Shown here piece by piece: positions 1 through 8,760 of a stretch of DNA of 64,000 nt. Every line of letters begins with the position of its first letter. Within the stretch, counting starts at the first letter, position 1. The DNA comes from Shouchella tritolerans (GTDB lineage: Bacteria; Bacillota; Bacilli; Bacillales; Bacillaceae_D): positions 310,001 to 374,000 of the forward strand of contig NZ_JAODPB010000002.1 in NCBI RefSeq assembly GCF_025770735.1. Reading direction: 5' to 3'. Under the pieces are notes generated by a model that searched no databases, was not told the origin of the DNA, and worked only from the letters and a program-made list of their open reading frames with translations. Position numbers and translations under genes: made by a program.

Positions 1-777
1 ATGAGCCAAAAGCTAGGCTGGAAAAACAAAAGTGGGTGCCGAATCTGCCGAGAGGCGTCTGCCTATTATGCAGGCATGTTCTTCCCTAAGGTAGCACCAA
101 AGGTACTGAATGGAAAACAAGAAAACGATGGCAGTTATACAATTGCACCCCCTCACATTGCTGGCAGCTTGAGCTCTGACCAATTAAAACAATTTGCCCT
201 AACGGCTAAGGAACTGCAATTGCCGAGAATCCATTTTTCAGCACGCAACCAAGTGCAGCTGAGAGGGTTGACAGAAAAGCAACTGCCAGACGTCTTTGAA
301 CAGCTAGGCATGCCGCCTGTTGTTTTGGCAGGCAAGCGTTTGCGGGTTGCTATTGACGAAAGCCACTATAGCTGGCCGGAAGGGAGGCACTTGGCTGAAA
401 GGCTGCTCGATTTATTTGACTGTGTGCCTTTTCCTGCAGAAACAGAAGTATGCTTTACGTTAGCTGGTCGTCGTCACGAGCTGGCTGCTATTCGTCTCTC
501 CCGGTCGCCATTAAACTGGGAAGTCGCTATTGGTTCTGAATTCATTTGTACGAACCATTCTGTTGAAGCAGCCTTTCAACTTACTTGTGCGTTGCTGCAA
601 TACTTTAGACAATCAGCGCAGTACAGTGAAAATATCGCTGCTTGGCTTATACGTAAAGGCGCCGTCCATGTTCGTGAAGTCGTGTTTGACACTGCTTGCC
701 AGGCAAAATTGAATAGACAGCTAGCGGAAACAACGGCACTTAACCGTAAGCTGACAGAACGAATTCCAGTCGTTTAA
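1..777 (+). CDS. Nitrite/sulfite reductase half-domain protein of the nitrate assimilation operon
   Basis: A 258-residue protein with one ferredoxin-like half domain of the nitrite/sulfite reductase type. The recognisable core is HIAGSL at about residue 53 through RNQVQLRGL near residue 90. An N-terminal CxxC (C13, C16) precedes it. The siroheme and [4Fe-4S] cysteine motif of full nitrite reductases is absent, so it is probably not a complete reductase. It lies about 36 bp before nasC on the same strand and probably belongs to the same nitrate-assimilation operon. An accessory electron-transfer or cofactor role is inferred. The window starts exactly at an in-frame ATG, so upstream sequence would be needed to exclude a longer N-terminus. 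Confidence 0.7.
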   Translation: MSQKLGWKNKSGCRICREASAYYAGMFFPKVAPKVLNGKQENDGSYTIAPPHIAGSLSSDQLKQFALTAKELQLPRIHFSARNQVQLRGLTEKQLPDVFEQLGMPPVVLAGKRLRVAIDESHYSWPEGRHLAERLLDLFDCVPFPAETEVCFTLAGRRHELAAIRLSRSPLNWEVAIGSEFICTNHSVEAAFQLTCALLQYFRQSAQYSENIAAWLIRKGAVHVREVVFDTACQAKLNRQLAETTALNRKLTERIPVV

Positions 778-813
778 AGAGATAAAAATTTGGAGTGGAG
801 GGATCATACTCGA

Positions 814-2973
814 ATGCAGTCTGCCCATTTGCAGGAAAAAAGACAAGCGCCTGATCGTGAAATCGTCTATAACAGCCAATGCCCTTTTTGTAGTGTACAA
901 TGCAAGATGCAATTGATTGAACGCAAGTACGAACATAAAACATCATACGACGTTGTTGGCATAGAGAACCCTACATCTAAAGGCCGTTTATGTGTAAAAG
1001 GGCTGAATGCTCACCAACACGCATTTCATGCCAATCGGCTTACACAACCGCTGGCCAAAGTAAATGGAACATGGCTGCCCATTAGTTGGGATGATGCACT
1101 GAAACAAATCGCCGAAAACGTTCAGGCGATTCAACAAAAAGATGGGCATGATGCAATGGCCGTATATGGAAGCGCCTCAATTACAAATGAAGAAGCATAT
1201 TTGCTTGGGAAATTTGCCCGTGTAGCCTTGAAATCAAGGCATATTGACTATAACGGACGGCTTTGTATGTCGGCTGCTGCTTCAGCTGCTACATCTGCAT
1301 TTGGAATAGATCGAGGTTTAACCAATTCGCTTGAAGACGTTCTGTTTGCGGAATGTGTGATGTTGGTAGGAACTAATTTAGCTGAATGCCAACCAACGCT
1401 GATGCCTTACATTGAAGAAGCGAAAAAGAACGGCGCTTTTCTGATTGTTGTTGATCCAAGGGAAACGGCAACTGCGCAGCTGGCCGATTTGCACATAAAG
1501 CTAAAACCAGGTACAGACGCGGCTTTAGCAAATGGGTTGTTGAAATGTATCTTGGAAGGTGGCTACGAAAATGCCGCTTTCATCCAAAAACGGGTTGAAG
1601 GGTTTGAGGAAGTCAAAGCCCATATTGACAAGCTTAAACTTGAAAACATAGCCGAGCAAACAGGCGTCTGTGGCGATGTGATCATCAAGGCGGCTGAAAC
1701 ATTTGCTAAGGCAAGAACAGGGATGATTTTTACGGCAAGAGGCGTTGAGCAGCAAACAAACGGATCAATGGCTGTCCGCAATTTCCTGAATGTTCTAATG
1801 GTTACAGGGAAGTTAGGCAAACATGCCTGTGGATTTGCGGCGGTTACTGGACAAAGTAACGGCCAAGGGGCAAGGGAACATGGTCAAAAAGCCGATCAGC
1901 TTCCAGGATACCGTTCAATCGAAAATGAAGCACATCGCGCTCATATTGCCGCTATTTGGGGGATTTTGCCTGAACAGTTGCCAAGGAAGGGTGTCTCTGC
2001 TTTTGAAATGATGGAAAAAGCAGACAAGGGGGAAATTACCGGAATGCTTTTAATGTGCTCCAATCCGGTAGTATCCCATCCACAAGCCGATTTTGTCAAA
2101 AACACTTTAAAAAAGCTGAAATTTCTTGTCGCTGTCGATTTGTTTGTCTCTGAAACAGCTCAGCTTGCTGACTTGATCTTGCCATCAACATCTTATTTAG
2201 AAGATGAAGGAACGATGACAAATGTAGAAGGCAGAGTGACGTTGCGCGAAGCTAGCATGGCCCCTTATGGAGAAGCCCGACATGATTGGCAAATTATCTG
2301 TAACATTGCTGCTGCTCTTGGCAAAGGAAATGATTTTTCCTATTCCTGTGCGGAAGACATCTTTACTGAATTAAGAATGGCCAGCAAAGGCGGAATCGCT
2401 GACTACTATGGAATCACGTATGAGCGGCTTAGGAAAGAAAAGGGGATTTTTTGGCCATGCCCTAGCCTGGAACATCCAGGGACGCCAATGTTATTTGCGG
2501 ATTGTTTTTATCGTCCAAACAAAAAAGCGCTTATGACCGTTGTTCCGAATGAGGCGCCTGTGCCAAAAGAAGAACCAAGTCGAGATTATCCTCTTTATTT
2601 AACGACAGGCAGAGTCCTTGCTCACTATTTGACTGGCGTACAGACAAGAAATAGCGCCTCCCTTATGGCGCGAAGCTTTGAATCTTTTGCAGAAATACAT
2701 CCAGGCACTGCTAAAAAGCATGGAATCGCTGATCAAGCACTTATCAAGCTGACTACTAAACAAGGCAGTATGATCGTCCGTTGTCATTTTACAGAAACGA
2801 TTCGTGAGGACACTATTTTTGTCCCCTTTCACTGGAGTGGCAAGCAAAACGTCAATCGTATAATTACAGGCAATTTAGATCCTGATTGCCGCATGCCAGC
2901 TTTTAAAGTTAGTTCAGTAAGGGCCGAACCATTAGTTATTCACGAGCAAATGGAAGGAGTGTTAGGAACATGA
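814..2973 (+). CDS. nasC: Assimilatory nitrate reductase catalytic subunit (molybdopterin, [4Fe-4S])
   Basis: Reduces nitrate to nitrite in the cytoplasm using bis-MGD molybdenum and an iron-sulfur cluster. The N-terminus has the [4Fe-4S] ligands C23, C26, C30 and C60 (CPFCSVQC and later LCVKG). RLCMSAAA around C151 matches the molybdenum-ligand cysteine region of Nap/Nas enzymes. The C-terminal molydopterin-dinucleotide-binding domain includes [17 protein letters not shown]. At 719 residues it is close to the usual NasC size and has no extra [2Fe-2S] tail. An in-frame TTG at 790 precedes the SD, so ATG 814 is chosen, with GGAGGG at 797-802. Its stop overlaps the nasA start by 4 bp, indicating translational coupling. 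Confidence 0.93.
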   Translation: MQSAHLQEKRQAPDREIVYNSQCPFCSVQCKMQLIERKYEHKTSYDVVGIENPTSKGRLCVKGLNAHQHAFHANRLTQPLAKVNGTWLPISWDDALKQIAENVQAIQQKDGHDAMAVYGSASITNEEAYLLGKFARVALKSRHIDYNGRLCMSAAASAATSAFGIDRGLTNSLEDVLFAECVMLVGTNLAECQPTLMPYIEEAKKNGAFLIVVDPRETATAQLADLHIKLKPGTDAALANGLLKCILEGGYENAAFIQKRVEGFEEVKAHIDKLKLENIAEQTGVCGDVIIKAAETFAKARTGMIFTARGVEQQTNGSMAVRNFLNVLMVTGKLGKHACGFAAVTGQSNGQGAREHGQKADQLPGYRSIENEAHRAHIAAIWGILPEQLPRKGVSAFEMMEKADKGEITGMLLMCSNPVVSHPQADFVKNTLKKLKFLVAVDLFVSETAQLADLILPSTSYLEDEGTMTNVEGRVTLREASMAPYGEARHDWQIICNIAAALGKGNDFSYSCAEDIFTELRMASKGGIADYYGITYERLRKEKGIFWPCPSLEHPGTPMLFADCFYRPNKKALMTVVPNEAPVPKEEPSRDYPLYLTTGRVLAHYLTGVQTRNSASLMARSFESFAEIHPGTAKKHGIADQALIKLTTKQGSMIVRCHFTETIREDTIFVPFHWSGKQNVNRIITGNLDPDCRMPAFKVSSVRAEPLVIHEQMEGVLGT

Positions 2974-4175
2974 AACTTTCTGAGTTGCGTAAAAGCGGGC
3001 ATGCGCCTTCGTTGTTTTCCGCTTTTTTATACTTCGATGTAAGCTTTATGATTTGGGTATTGCTTGGTGCGCTTGGAGCATATATTACTGCTGATTTTGG
3101 CTTGACCGCTTCACAAATTGGGTTCATTGTTGGGATTCCAATTTTAGCAGGCTCTGTTTTTCGTATCCTTGTTGGCATTCTGACAGATCGCTATGGGCCA
3201 AAAAAGACGAGCATAGCAGGGATGGTTGTAACGATGGTGCCGCTGTTGTGGGGCTGGTTATTCGGCACGAGCGTGTCAGAATTGGTCGCGATCGGGCTGC
3301 TGCTTGGCGTTGCAGGGGCTAGTTTTTCAGCTTCACTACCAATGGCTAGCCGGTGGTACCCACCCCATTTACAAGGGGTGGCAATGGGAATAGCAGGAGC
3401 TGGAAATAGCGGCACCTTATTTGCGACATTGTTCGGGCCAAGGCTAGCGGAAGTGGTCGGTTGGAATGGCGTGATGGGACTAGCACTTATCCCTCTTTCC
3501 CTTGTGCTCATCTCTTACATCCTTATGGCGAAGGAGCCACCAAACCAGCCAGCGCCGAAGCCGTTAAAAGTGTATTTCCGTGTATTCCAAGAGCGGGATA
3601 CATGGTACTTTTGCTTGCTTTACAGTGTTACATTTGGTGGATTTGTAGGGTTGTCAAGCTTTTTAAGCTATTTCTTTGTTAACCAGTACGCTGTTTCAGG
3701 GGTAAGGGCAGGGGAGTTTGTCACACTTGTCGTTGCGGCGGGCAGTTTATTACGTCCAGTTGGCGGTTTGATTGCTGACAAAATTGGCGGCGCTCGCTTG
3801 CTCACTGTACTTTTTGTTGGCGTAGCCCTTTGCATGTTGGCCGTTAGTTTTCTCCCGCCTATTGCTTTTGCTCTCACTGCGTTATTTGTAGGGATGGGCT
3901 GTCTCGGCATGGGCAACGGCGCTGTGTTTCAACTTGTCCCTCAGCGTTTCCGCAAAGAAATCGGCATGGTGACTGGCATTGTCGGGGCTGCCGGAGGTGT
4001 TGGCGGCTTTTTCTTGCCAAATATTCTTGGCTTGTTTAAGGATATAACAGGAACGTATGCTAGCGGATTTCTTTTATTCGCCCTTTCAGCCTGTTTCGCC
4101 CTTGGGCTGTTGCTGTTTGCTCAGCACTCGTGGAAGAAGGCGTGGACGGAGACAAAGCAGACGACGTCCATCTAA
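2970..4175 (+). CDS. nasA: Nitrate/nitrite transporter, MFS NarK/NasA family
   Basis: A 401-residue polytopic protein of the major facilitator superfamily, with about 12 hydrophobic segments. It carries the two glycine-rich nitrate-signature helices typical of NarK/Nas[19 protein letters not shown] in the first half and [16 protein letters not shown] in the second. The MFS loop motif is seen as DRYGPKK. The expected role is nitrate import for assimilation, with possible nitrite export. The start ATG overlaps the nasC stop (ATGA), and the two genes form one transcription unit with the upstream half-domain gene. Confidence 0.9.
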   Translation: MKLSELRKSGHAPSLFSAFLYFDVSFMIWVLLGALGAYITADFGLTASQIGFIVGIPILAGSVFRILVGILTDRYGPKKTSIAGMVVTMVPLLWGWLFGTSVSELVAIGLLLGVAGASFSASLPMASRWYPPHLQGVAMGIAGAGNSGTLFATLFGPRLAEVVGWNGVMGLALIPLSLVLISYILMAKEPPNQPAPKPLKVYFRVFQERDTWYFCLLYSVTFGGFVGLSSFLSYFFVNQYAVSGVRAGEFVTLVVAAGSLLRPVGGLIADKIGGARLLTVLFVGVALCMLAVSFLPPIAFALTALFVGMGCLGMGNGAVFQLVPQRFRKEIGMVTGIVGAAGGVGGFFLPNILGLFKDITGTYASGFLLFALSACFALGLLLFAQHSWKKAWTETKQTTSI

Positions 4176-4222
4176 GAGCGGTCCTACGGAAAGAAGCAAG
4201 AGGCATACGCAAGATGAAAATG

Positions 4223-4242
4223 GGGCCAGCGAACGCTGGCCC
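4223..4242. terminator. GC-rich hairpin between convergent nasA and opuD
   Basis: Perfect 9-bp inverted repeat GGGCCAGCG/CGCTGGCCC separated by AA, between two convergent genes. There is no strong T tract on either side, so it is a probable weak or bidirectional terminator rather than a canonical one. Confidence 0.4.
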
Positions 4243-4284
4243 TAGCATATGTGGTGAAAAAGGTTATCGCCTGTATCAAGCTTT

Positions 4285-5946
4285 TTAGTCGTTCTTTTTT
4301 GGTGGTTTTGTTTTTTGGTGATTGCTTTTTGAGGCGGCACGTTTGTGCTGTTTTTTTTGTTCCTGTTTTAAGCGTTTTTTCTCTTCGCGTTCATGCTTGT
4401 TTTTAAAGTTGCGAAGCTCGACCAATTCACGCCGTAGCCGCCGCTCTTTGACCTGTTCTTTTAGCCCTTCTTGGCGCAGTGCTTTTAAAAGAGAAATCAC
4501 CATAAGCACGATGATAATGGAAAAAGGAAACGCCACGACGATCATCGTGTTTTGCAAAGCTTGCAGGCCACCGCTATAGAGGAGGACAGCGGCAGTCGCT
4601 GACATTAACAGTCCCCACGTTATTTTAATTTTGTTAGGTGGATTTAATGATCCTCTTGTAGACTGGCTTCCTAGCACAAATGTTGCTGAATCAGCTGATG
4701 TAATAAAAAATACAGCGATTAAAAAGATCGTTATATAGGAAGTAATGGTGCTAAAAGGCATTGTGCTTAACACGCCGAACAGCATCTCTTCATTAGCCAA
4801 TGTTGAGATCGTGGCAGCGCCCGAAGACTCGACAGCAATCGATGTCCCCCCTAGGAAAGAAAACCAAACAAAGCCTAGTAGCGAAGGAACAAGCAGTACA
4901 CCTATGACAAACTCTCGCAGTGTTCGGCCTCTTGATACGCGGGCGATAAATGTGCCAACGTAAGGAGACCATGCCATCCACCAGGCCCAATAAAACAAGG
5001 TCCACGCATTAATCCAAGCACGGTGTTCTGCGCTGTTTGGAGCGATGGTAAAACTCAGTTCAGGCATGGACTGTATGTACTGACCAAGTGTATTTGTGAA
5101 TAGATTTAACGAGTACATAGTTGCGCCAAATATCGCGAAAAACAGCAGCATAAGCACAACAAGTGTCATATTGACAGTGCTTAAAATACGAATTCCTTTG
5201 TCAAGTCCAGTAGATGACGAAATGAGGAAAAGCACAGTAATAACCACAATAATCACTAGCTGGAGCATAAAGCTGTTTTCTAGGTTTGTCAGGAAGGAGA
5301 TGCCGCCGTTCATTTGTGCTGCCCCAAATCCGAGCGTCGTTGCAATTCCCGACAATGTGGCAATAATAGCGATCACATCGATCGTTTTGCCGACGAAGCC
5401 ATTTGGATTGATTAGTGGCGACAGCGTCGCGCTAATCAGGCCAGGTTGTTCTTTGCGGAAATTAAAGTAAGCCAAACAAATCGCCACAAGCGCATAAATG
5501 GCCCAACCATGAAAGCCCCAATGTAGAAATACGTACTTCATTGACTCTAGCGCTGCTGCTCCCGTTCTTTCTTCTACAGTCGGTGAGCTCACTGCATAAT
5601 GAGCAATTGGTTCTGCTGCCCCGAAAAACAGAAGTCCGACGCCAAGCCCGGCGCTAAATAAAAAAGCAAACCACGTTAGGTAACTGTATTCAGGTCGGTC
5701 TTCCTCCTTGCCTAAGCGTATCTTTCCATAAGGGCTAAAGACGAAAAAGAGGCAAACGAGCAAAAAGAAGGTGACGACAATTAAGTAATACCAGCCAAAC
5801 CGATCGGCAATAAAGGCTTGGGCAGCGGCCGTAATGGCTTCAAGACGCGCCGGAGCAAAGATGCCAAAAGCAATAAAGATTAGGAGGATGCCAAGCACCC
5901 AGTAAAATACGGGGTCAATCTTCGTTCGTGTGTCATTTGAATTCAT
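4285..5946 (-). CDS. opuD: BCCT-family glycine betaine transporter
   Basis: A 553-residue secondary transporter of the betaine/carnitine/choline family, taking up osmoprotectants with sodium. About 12 membrane segments are visible. The family signature is present in WTLFYWAWWMAWSPYVGTFI, and the glycine-rich first half contains GLGVGLLFFGAAEPIAHY. The last roughly 60 residues form a very basic, coiled-coil-like cytoplasmic tail (many K and R, ending PPKKND), resembling osmosensing tails of BetP-type carriers. The ATG is preceded by AAGGAGCG. Substrate specificity (betaine rather than choline or carnitine) is inferred; OpuD-like is the best family match. Confidence 0.88.
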   Translation of the reverse strand: MNSNDTRTKIDPVFYWVLGILLIFIAFGIFAPARLEAITAAAQAFIADRFGWYYLIVVTFFLLVCLFFVFSPYGKIRLGKEEDRPEYSYLTWFAFLFSAGLGVGLLFFGAAEPIAHYAVSSPTVEERTGAAALESMKYVFLHWGFHGWAIYALVAICLAYFNFRKEQPGLISATLSPLINPNGFVGKTIDVIAIIATLSGIATTLGFGAAQMNGGISFLTNLENSFMLQLVIIVVITVLFLISSSTGLDKGIRILSTVNMTLVVLMLLFFAIFGATMYSLNLFTNTLGQYIQSMPELSFTIAPNSAEHRAWINAWTLFYWAWWMAWSPYVGTFIARVSRGRTLREFVIGVLLVPSLLGFVWFSFLGGTSIAVESSGAATISTLANEEMLFGVLSTMPFSTITSYITIFLIAVFFITSADSATFVLGSQSTRGSLNPPNKIKITWGLLMSATAAVLLYSGGLQALQNTMIVVAFPFSIIIVLMVISLLKALRQEGLKEQVKERRLRRELVELRNFKNKHEREEKKRLKQEQKKQHKRAASKSNHQKTKPPKKND

Positions 5947-6050
5947 TAGTGCGCTCCTTGTTTGAAATCAACTGTGATGACGGAATAAACTTTTACATAC
6001 CCATTTATTCGCGTTTATAACCTGGGAGGTCATTTCCAAATACTTTTCCC

Positions 6051-6079
6051 ATTATACTTAACTCCCATGTATGCGTCTA
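6051..6079 (-). promoter_or_regulatory. Candidate sigma-A promoter for opuD
   Basis: On the minus strand TAGACG (6074-6079) and a perfect TATAAT (6051-6056) are separated by 17 bp, about 105 bp upstream of the opuD start. The -35 is imperfect. Confidence 0.5.
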
Positions 6080-6182
6080 TGAACTAGAACAAAAAGCCAT
6101 GAAAATAAATACGTTGATGTTAGGAAGAAGGAATGGGAAACAAGGAGGATTTAAGCACAATAAAAGATTTTAAAACAGAAAG

Positions 6183-6210
6183 CCCGCATTCTTTTCATTA
6201 AAGATGCGGG
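6183..6210. other. Stem-loop in the opuD-WYL intergenic region
   Basis: CCCGCAT (6183-6189) pairs with ATGCGGG (6204-6210), and the inner CTTT/AAAG extends the stem. It lies in the 349-bp gap between the divergent opuD and the small WYL gene. The minus-strand side is followed by a loose T-rich stretch, so it may stop transcription arriving from the right. No gene is seen between 5947 and 6242. Confidence 0.45.
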
Positions 6211-6242
6211 AGAACTTTAGCGAACAAATATTCTTATTTCTA

Positions 6243-6271
6243 TTGACGAACATTCGTTCGCTCATTATAAT
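6243..6271 (+). promoter_or_regulatory. Sigma-A promoter with embedded LexA (SOS) operator
   Basis: TTGACG (6243-6248) and TATAAT (6266-6271) are spaced 17 bp apart. The core between them contains CGAACATTCGTTCG (6247-6260), a perfect match to the Gram-positive LexA/DinR box CGAAC-N4-GTTCG. An operator lying between -35 and -10 should block RNA polymerase until LexA is cleaved, so the downstream gene is predicted to be DNA-damage inducible. Confidence 0.8.
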
Positions 6272-6295
6272 GAAACTAAAAGGAGTGTGACCGAT

Positions 6296-6526
6296 ATGAT
6301 CCGGTTATTAAACAGGGCTGCTACTGAGCATGGACGGGTAGAACTCATCTATGAAGCAAAAAATAAAAAGTTAACGCAAAGGGAAGTTACGGTATACACT
6401 GTTACCGAGACGCATGCTTTTTGTTATTGCCATTTAAAAAATGCGTACAGAGCATTCGCACTCGACCATATCCTGTCATGCGCCTGGGCGACAAATAAAC
6501 GTGGGAATCGTTCCCTTATTGGCTAG
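6296..6526 (+). CDS. Small stand-alone WYL-domain protein, predicted SOS-regulated
   Basis: A 76-residue protein that is almost entirely a WYL-like fold: VELIYEAKNKKLTQREV, then a short strand, an aromatic/cysteine strand (FCYCHLKN) and YRAFALDHI. WYL domains are SH3-like and usually sit in larger transcription regulators, where they sense nucleic-acid or nucleotide ligands. Here there is no helix-turn-helix. ATG 6296 is preferred because AGGAG (6281-6285) is 10 bp upstream; a GTG at 6287 would sit directly on it. The gene lies behind a perfect LexA box. Its 3' end overlaps the convergent thiD by 11 bp. The function is unknown; a damage-response modulator is an inference. Confidence 0.7.
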   Translation: MIRLLNRAATEHGRVELIYEAKNKKLTQREVTVYTVTETHAFCYCHLKNAYRAFALDHILSCAWATNKRGNRSLIG

Positions 6527-7352
6527 CGTTTTTACCTGGTAGCCCATTGAGTCGATGACCCCAATGGTTGGTCGGGCCATAACCATTCCCGATCTGCAAA
6601 GACCATGTGATGGCATCTGCTGTAAAAACTTTTGCTTTTTGGACTGCACTCAATAGCCCTATGCCTTTAGCCAATTGTGCACAAATAGCTGCTGAGAAGG
6701 TACAGCCTGTCCCATGTGTATGTTTTGTATCCGTACGGGGCGCATCAAGTTTAAACAATCCGGTCTCTTTACTGTAAAACACATCAACCGCATCGCCTGT
6801 TAAACTTCCCCCTTTCACAACAACGCTTTGTGCCCCTAATTCTTTGACAATCCGTATGGCTGCTTTTTCCATATCGTCAACATCATCAATTTTCATGTCA
6901 ATTAAATCTTCAGCTTCTGCAATATTAGGCGTCACAATCGTTGCTAAAGGCACAAGTGACTCTCGAAGCTTAGCGCGTACATGCTTTTCTAGCAATGGGT
7001 CGCCGTTTTTGGCCATCATCACTGGGTCGCAAACATAAGGGACGTTTTTGTGGGAATTTAGCTGTTGTTGTAGAAGTTCCATCATTTCTGGGAGCGCGAT
7101 CATGCCGGTTTTAATAGCGCTTGGATAAATATCATCGACAACCGCTTGGAATTGTTGGTCGATAAATTCAAGAGGCACGTGGTGGATGGCCCGTACACCT
7201 GTCGTATTTTGCGCCACTAAAGAGGTAATCACACTCATTCCATACACTTCTAATTCTTGAAAAGTCTTGAGATCGGCTTGGATGCCAGCTCCTCCTGTAG
7301 GATCGGTTCCGGCGATCGTTAAGGCGCGATAAATCGTTGACAACACCATCAT
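6516..7352 (-). CDS. thiD: Hydroxymethylpyrimidine/phosphomethylpyrimidine kinase
   Basis: A ribokinase-fold enzyme that phosphorylates HMP and HMP-P on the pyrimidine branch of thiamine synthesis. The N-terminus has ALTIAGTDPTGGAGIQADLKTF and the C-terminus has the anion-hole/catalytic motif THGTGCTFSAAICAQLA. At 278 residues it has the normal ThiD length. A TPP riboswitch and terminator directly upstream support the thiamine role over the related pyridoxal kinase PdxK. The start is ambiguous: ATG 7352, ATG 7349 and GTG 7346 follow one AAAGG, and the first is very close to it. Confidence 0.9.
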   Translation of the reverse strand: MMVLSTIYRALTIAGTDPTGGAGIQADLKTFQELEVYGMSVITSLVAQNTTGVRAIHHVPLEFIDQQFQAVVDDIYPSAIKTGMIALPEMMELLQQQLNSHKNVPYVCDPVMMAKNGDPLLEKHVRAKLRESLVPLATIVTPNIAEAEDLIDMKIDDVDDMEKAAIRIVKELGAQSVVVKGGSLTGDAVDVFYSKETGLFKLDAPRTDTKHTHGTGCTFSAAICAQLAKGIGLLSAVQKAKVFTADAITWSLQIGNGYGPTNHWGHRLNGLPGKNASQ

Positions 7353-7365
7353 CCTTTCTGTCTAA

Positions 7366-7404
7366 AATAAAAAACAGCCGCCTGTTCTTGTGGAGGCGAC
7401 TGTT
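7366..7404 (-). terminator. Riboswitch-associated intrinsic terminator upstream of thiD
   Basis: On the minus strand an 11-bp stem (7394-7404 with 7373-7383) is followed by a T-rich run down to about 7366. It sits between the TPP aptamer and the thiD start, as expected for a transcription-attenuating expression platform. Confidence 0.85.
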
Positions 7405-7437
7405 GTAATGTAAAAAACAAATGTATTTTTTACGTTT

Positions 7438-7519
7438 CCACTTCCCTACGCTAGTATGAACTAGATCAGGTTGAAGAGTTAAAGGCGAACCTTTTCTCAG
7501 CACGAAGCACCCCTAGTGG
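7438..7519 (-). ncRNA. TPP riboswitch (THI element)
   Basis: Read on the minus strand, the region has the conserved TPP aptamer blocks in order: ACTAGGGGTGC, GCTGAGA, AACCTGATCTAGTTC and TAGGGAAGTGG. The closing stem P1 is GTGG (7516-7519) with CCAC (7438-7441). Binding of thiamine pyrophosphate is expected to favour the downstream terminator and shut off thiD. The aptamer starts only about 22 bp after the HU stop codon. Confidence 0.93.
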
Positions 7520-7541
7520 AATCTATTTGTTTACTATTGTT

Positions 7542-7817
7542 TTACTCGTTAACAGCGTCTTTTAGCTGTTTACCTGGTTTGAATGCAGGATTTTTTGTAG
7601 CTGGGATTTCAATTTCTTCGCCAGTTTGCGGGTTGCGGCCTTTGCGGGCAGAACGCTCGCGAACTTCAAAGCTGCCAAAACCAACTAGTTGTACTTTTGC
7701 TCCTTTTACGAGTGATTCCGTAATGCCATTAAAAACAGCGTCAACCGCTTTAGAAGCGTCTTTTTTAGAGATTTCTGCTTGTTCTGATACTGCATTGATT
7801 AAATCTGTTTTGTTCAT
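7542..7817 (-). CDS. hbs: HU-family DNA-binding protein
   Basis: A 91-residue nucleoid protein that bends and compacts DNA as a dimer. The sequence begins [19 protein letters not shown] and has the HU signature [21 protein letters not shown], with the DNA-binding arm R-N-P-Q-T-G and the proline-containing [13 protein letters not shown]. The length matches typical HBsu. AAAAGGAG precedes the ATG. It is a single gene upstream of the thiD riboswitch. No separate terminator is visible between the HU stop and the riboswitch. Confidence 0.95.
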   Translation of the reverse strand: MNKTDLINAVSEQAEISKKDASKAVDAVFNGITESLVKGAKVQLVGFGSFEVRERSARKGRNPQTGEEIEIPATKNPAFKPGKQLKDAVNE

Positions 7818-7926
7818 CTTAAAAAACTCCTTTTCTTATCGTAAAGTTGTTTCATTCTTTTCTTCTTACAGACCAACATATTGCTATATTCGCTGTGTGC
7901 GGCTTATAGCGACAATGCCTGCCCTT

Positions 7927-7955
7927 AATTTACTCATGAATCCTTGTTGTGTCAA
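7927..7955 (-). promoter_or_regulatory. Sigma-A promoter for hbs
   Basis: On the minus strand a perfect TTGACA (7950-7955) and TAAATT (7927-7932) are separated by 17 bp, about 110 bp upstream of the HU start. The rest of 7818-8108 shows no gene. Confidence 0.65.
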
Positions 7956-8108
7956 GACTTAAAGGCCAAAATAAGGCTGAACACCTGATTTTTAATGACT
8001 TTGTAACGTTTTTCCCTAAAATCGGCACTGTACTTGTAATCAAACATGTCCTTTTTTTAGGGGGTATTTTTCCGTAGTTAACATTTTTGTAGCGTTTTTT
8101 CATGACAC

Positions 8109-8498
8109 CTATTGTGGATTCGTTGTTTTTTTACTGTTGTTCTTATAGGTTTTCTTTTCTTTGTCATAAAAAGGCTTCATTTCGTCGCAGACACTGGAAG
8201 CATCCATCGGAACGCCGGTACGGTAAGCGGATCGAGAAATCATTAATGCTGCAATCGGCACCGTAATAAATACAAATAGAATGGTTAACAACAACTTACC
8301 AATAAACTCGCCTTTTAATACAAAAAAGTAGAGAAACACTGCGGCCATGATCATCATAACGCCAAATGTCGAATTTTTTCCGGTTGCATGGAGCCGGGAG
8401 TACACATCAGGCAATCGGACAATGCCTACAGCGGAAAGGAAGCCAAAAATGGACCCTAGTAAAGCCAAAACCGCGATTAGCCATTCAATCGTCGTCAA
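8109..8498 (-). CDS. mrpG: Mrp Na+/H+ antiporter subunit G
   Basis: A small membrane subunit of the multisubunit monovalent cation/proton antiporter. About three transmembrane helices are visible, with GIVRLPDVYSRLHATGKNSTFG characteristic of the MnhG/PhaG family. The start is placed at TTG 8498 inside the end of mrpF: GAGAGGGGG lies 7 bp upstream, and the family begins near TIEWLI. This gives 129 residues; an ATG further upstream would put 16 unlikely residues in front. It is the last gene of mrpABCDEFG. The C-terminus is charged and cytoplasmic-like. Confidence 0.9.
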   Translation of the reverse strand: MTTIEWLIAVLALLGSIFGFLSAVGIVRLPDVYSRLHATGKNSTFGVMMIMAAVFLYFFVLKGEFIGKLLLTILFVFITVPIAALMISRSAYRTGVPMDASSVCDEMKPFYDKEKKTYKNNSKKTTNPQ

Positions 8499-8760
8499 AC
8501 AAATTCCCCCTCTCAAGGAATTTCGCCATGGCGGCAGAGCCAACAAAAGCGAGGATGCCTACGACGAGAAGAACCTCGGTATAGGCGCGCGTGTCTTGAA
8601 GGATCATTAAAATGCCGACAAAGCCAATTAATAAGATGCCAACGGTATCAAGCGCCACGATCCGGTCATGATTCGTCGGTCCAAGAAGGGCACGGACAAA
8701 ACAAAGGAGCGCCGCAAGGCTTAATATCACTAAAGCAATAGAGAGCAACAGATTAAACAT
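8485..8760 (-). CDS. mrpF: Mrp Na+/H+ antiporter subunit F
   Basis: A 91-residue protein with three hydrophobic helices; ALLGPTNHDRIVALDTVGI is the MnhF/PhaF signature. It is part of the Mrp complex that exchanges cytoplasmic Na+ for external protons, essential for pH homeostasis in alkaliphiles. It overlaps mrpE by 8 bp and mrpG by 14 bp. Confidence 0.92.
   Translation of the reverse strand: MFNLLLSIALVILSLAALLCFVRALLGPTNHDRIVALDTVGILLIGFVGILMILQDTRAYTEVLLVVGILAFVGSAAMAKFLERGNLFDDD

Noticed and set aside
790-813. TTG at 790 as the nasC start
   Set aside because: It precedes the clear SD at 797-802; the family-like N-terminus starts at ATG 814.
3191-3511. Long open frames antisense to conserved genes (for example within nasA, mrpA, floA, lepA)
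   Set aside because: They mirror codon structure of the real genes, lack ribosome-binding sites and show no recognisable domains.
6116-6175. An 18-codon basic plus-strand ORF upstream of the LexA-box promoter
   Set aside because: No matching ribosome-binding site and no recognised family; an AAGGAGG nearby lies inside it rather than before it.
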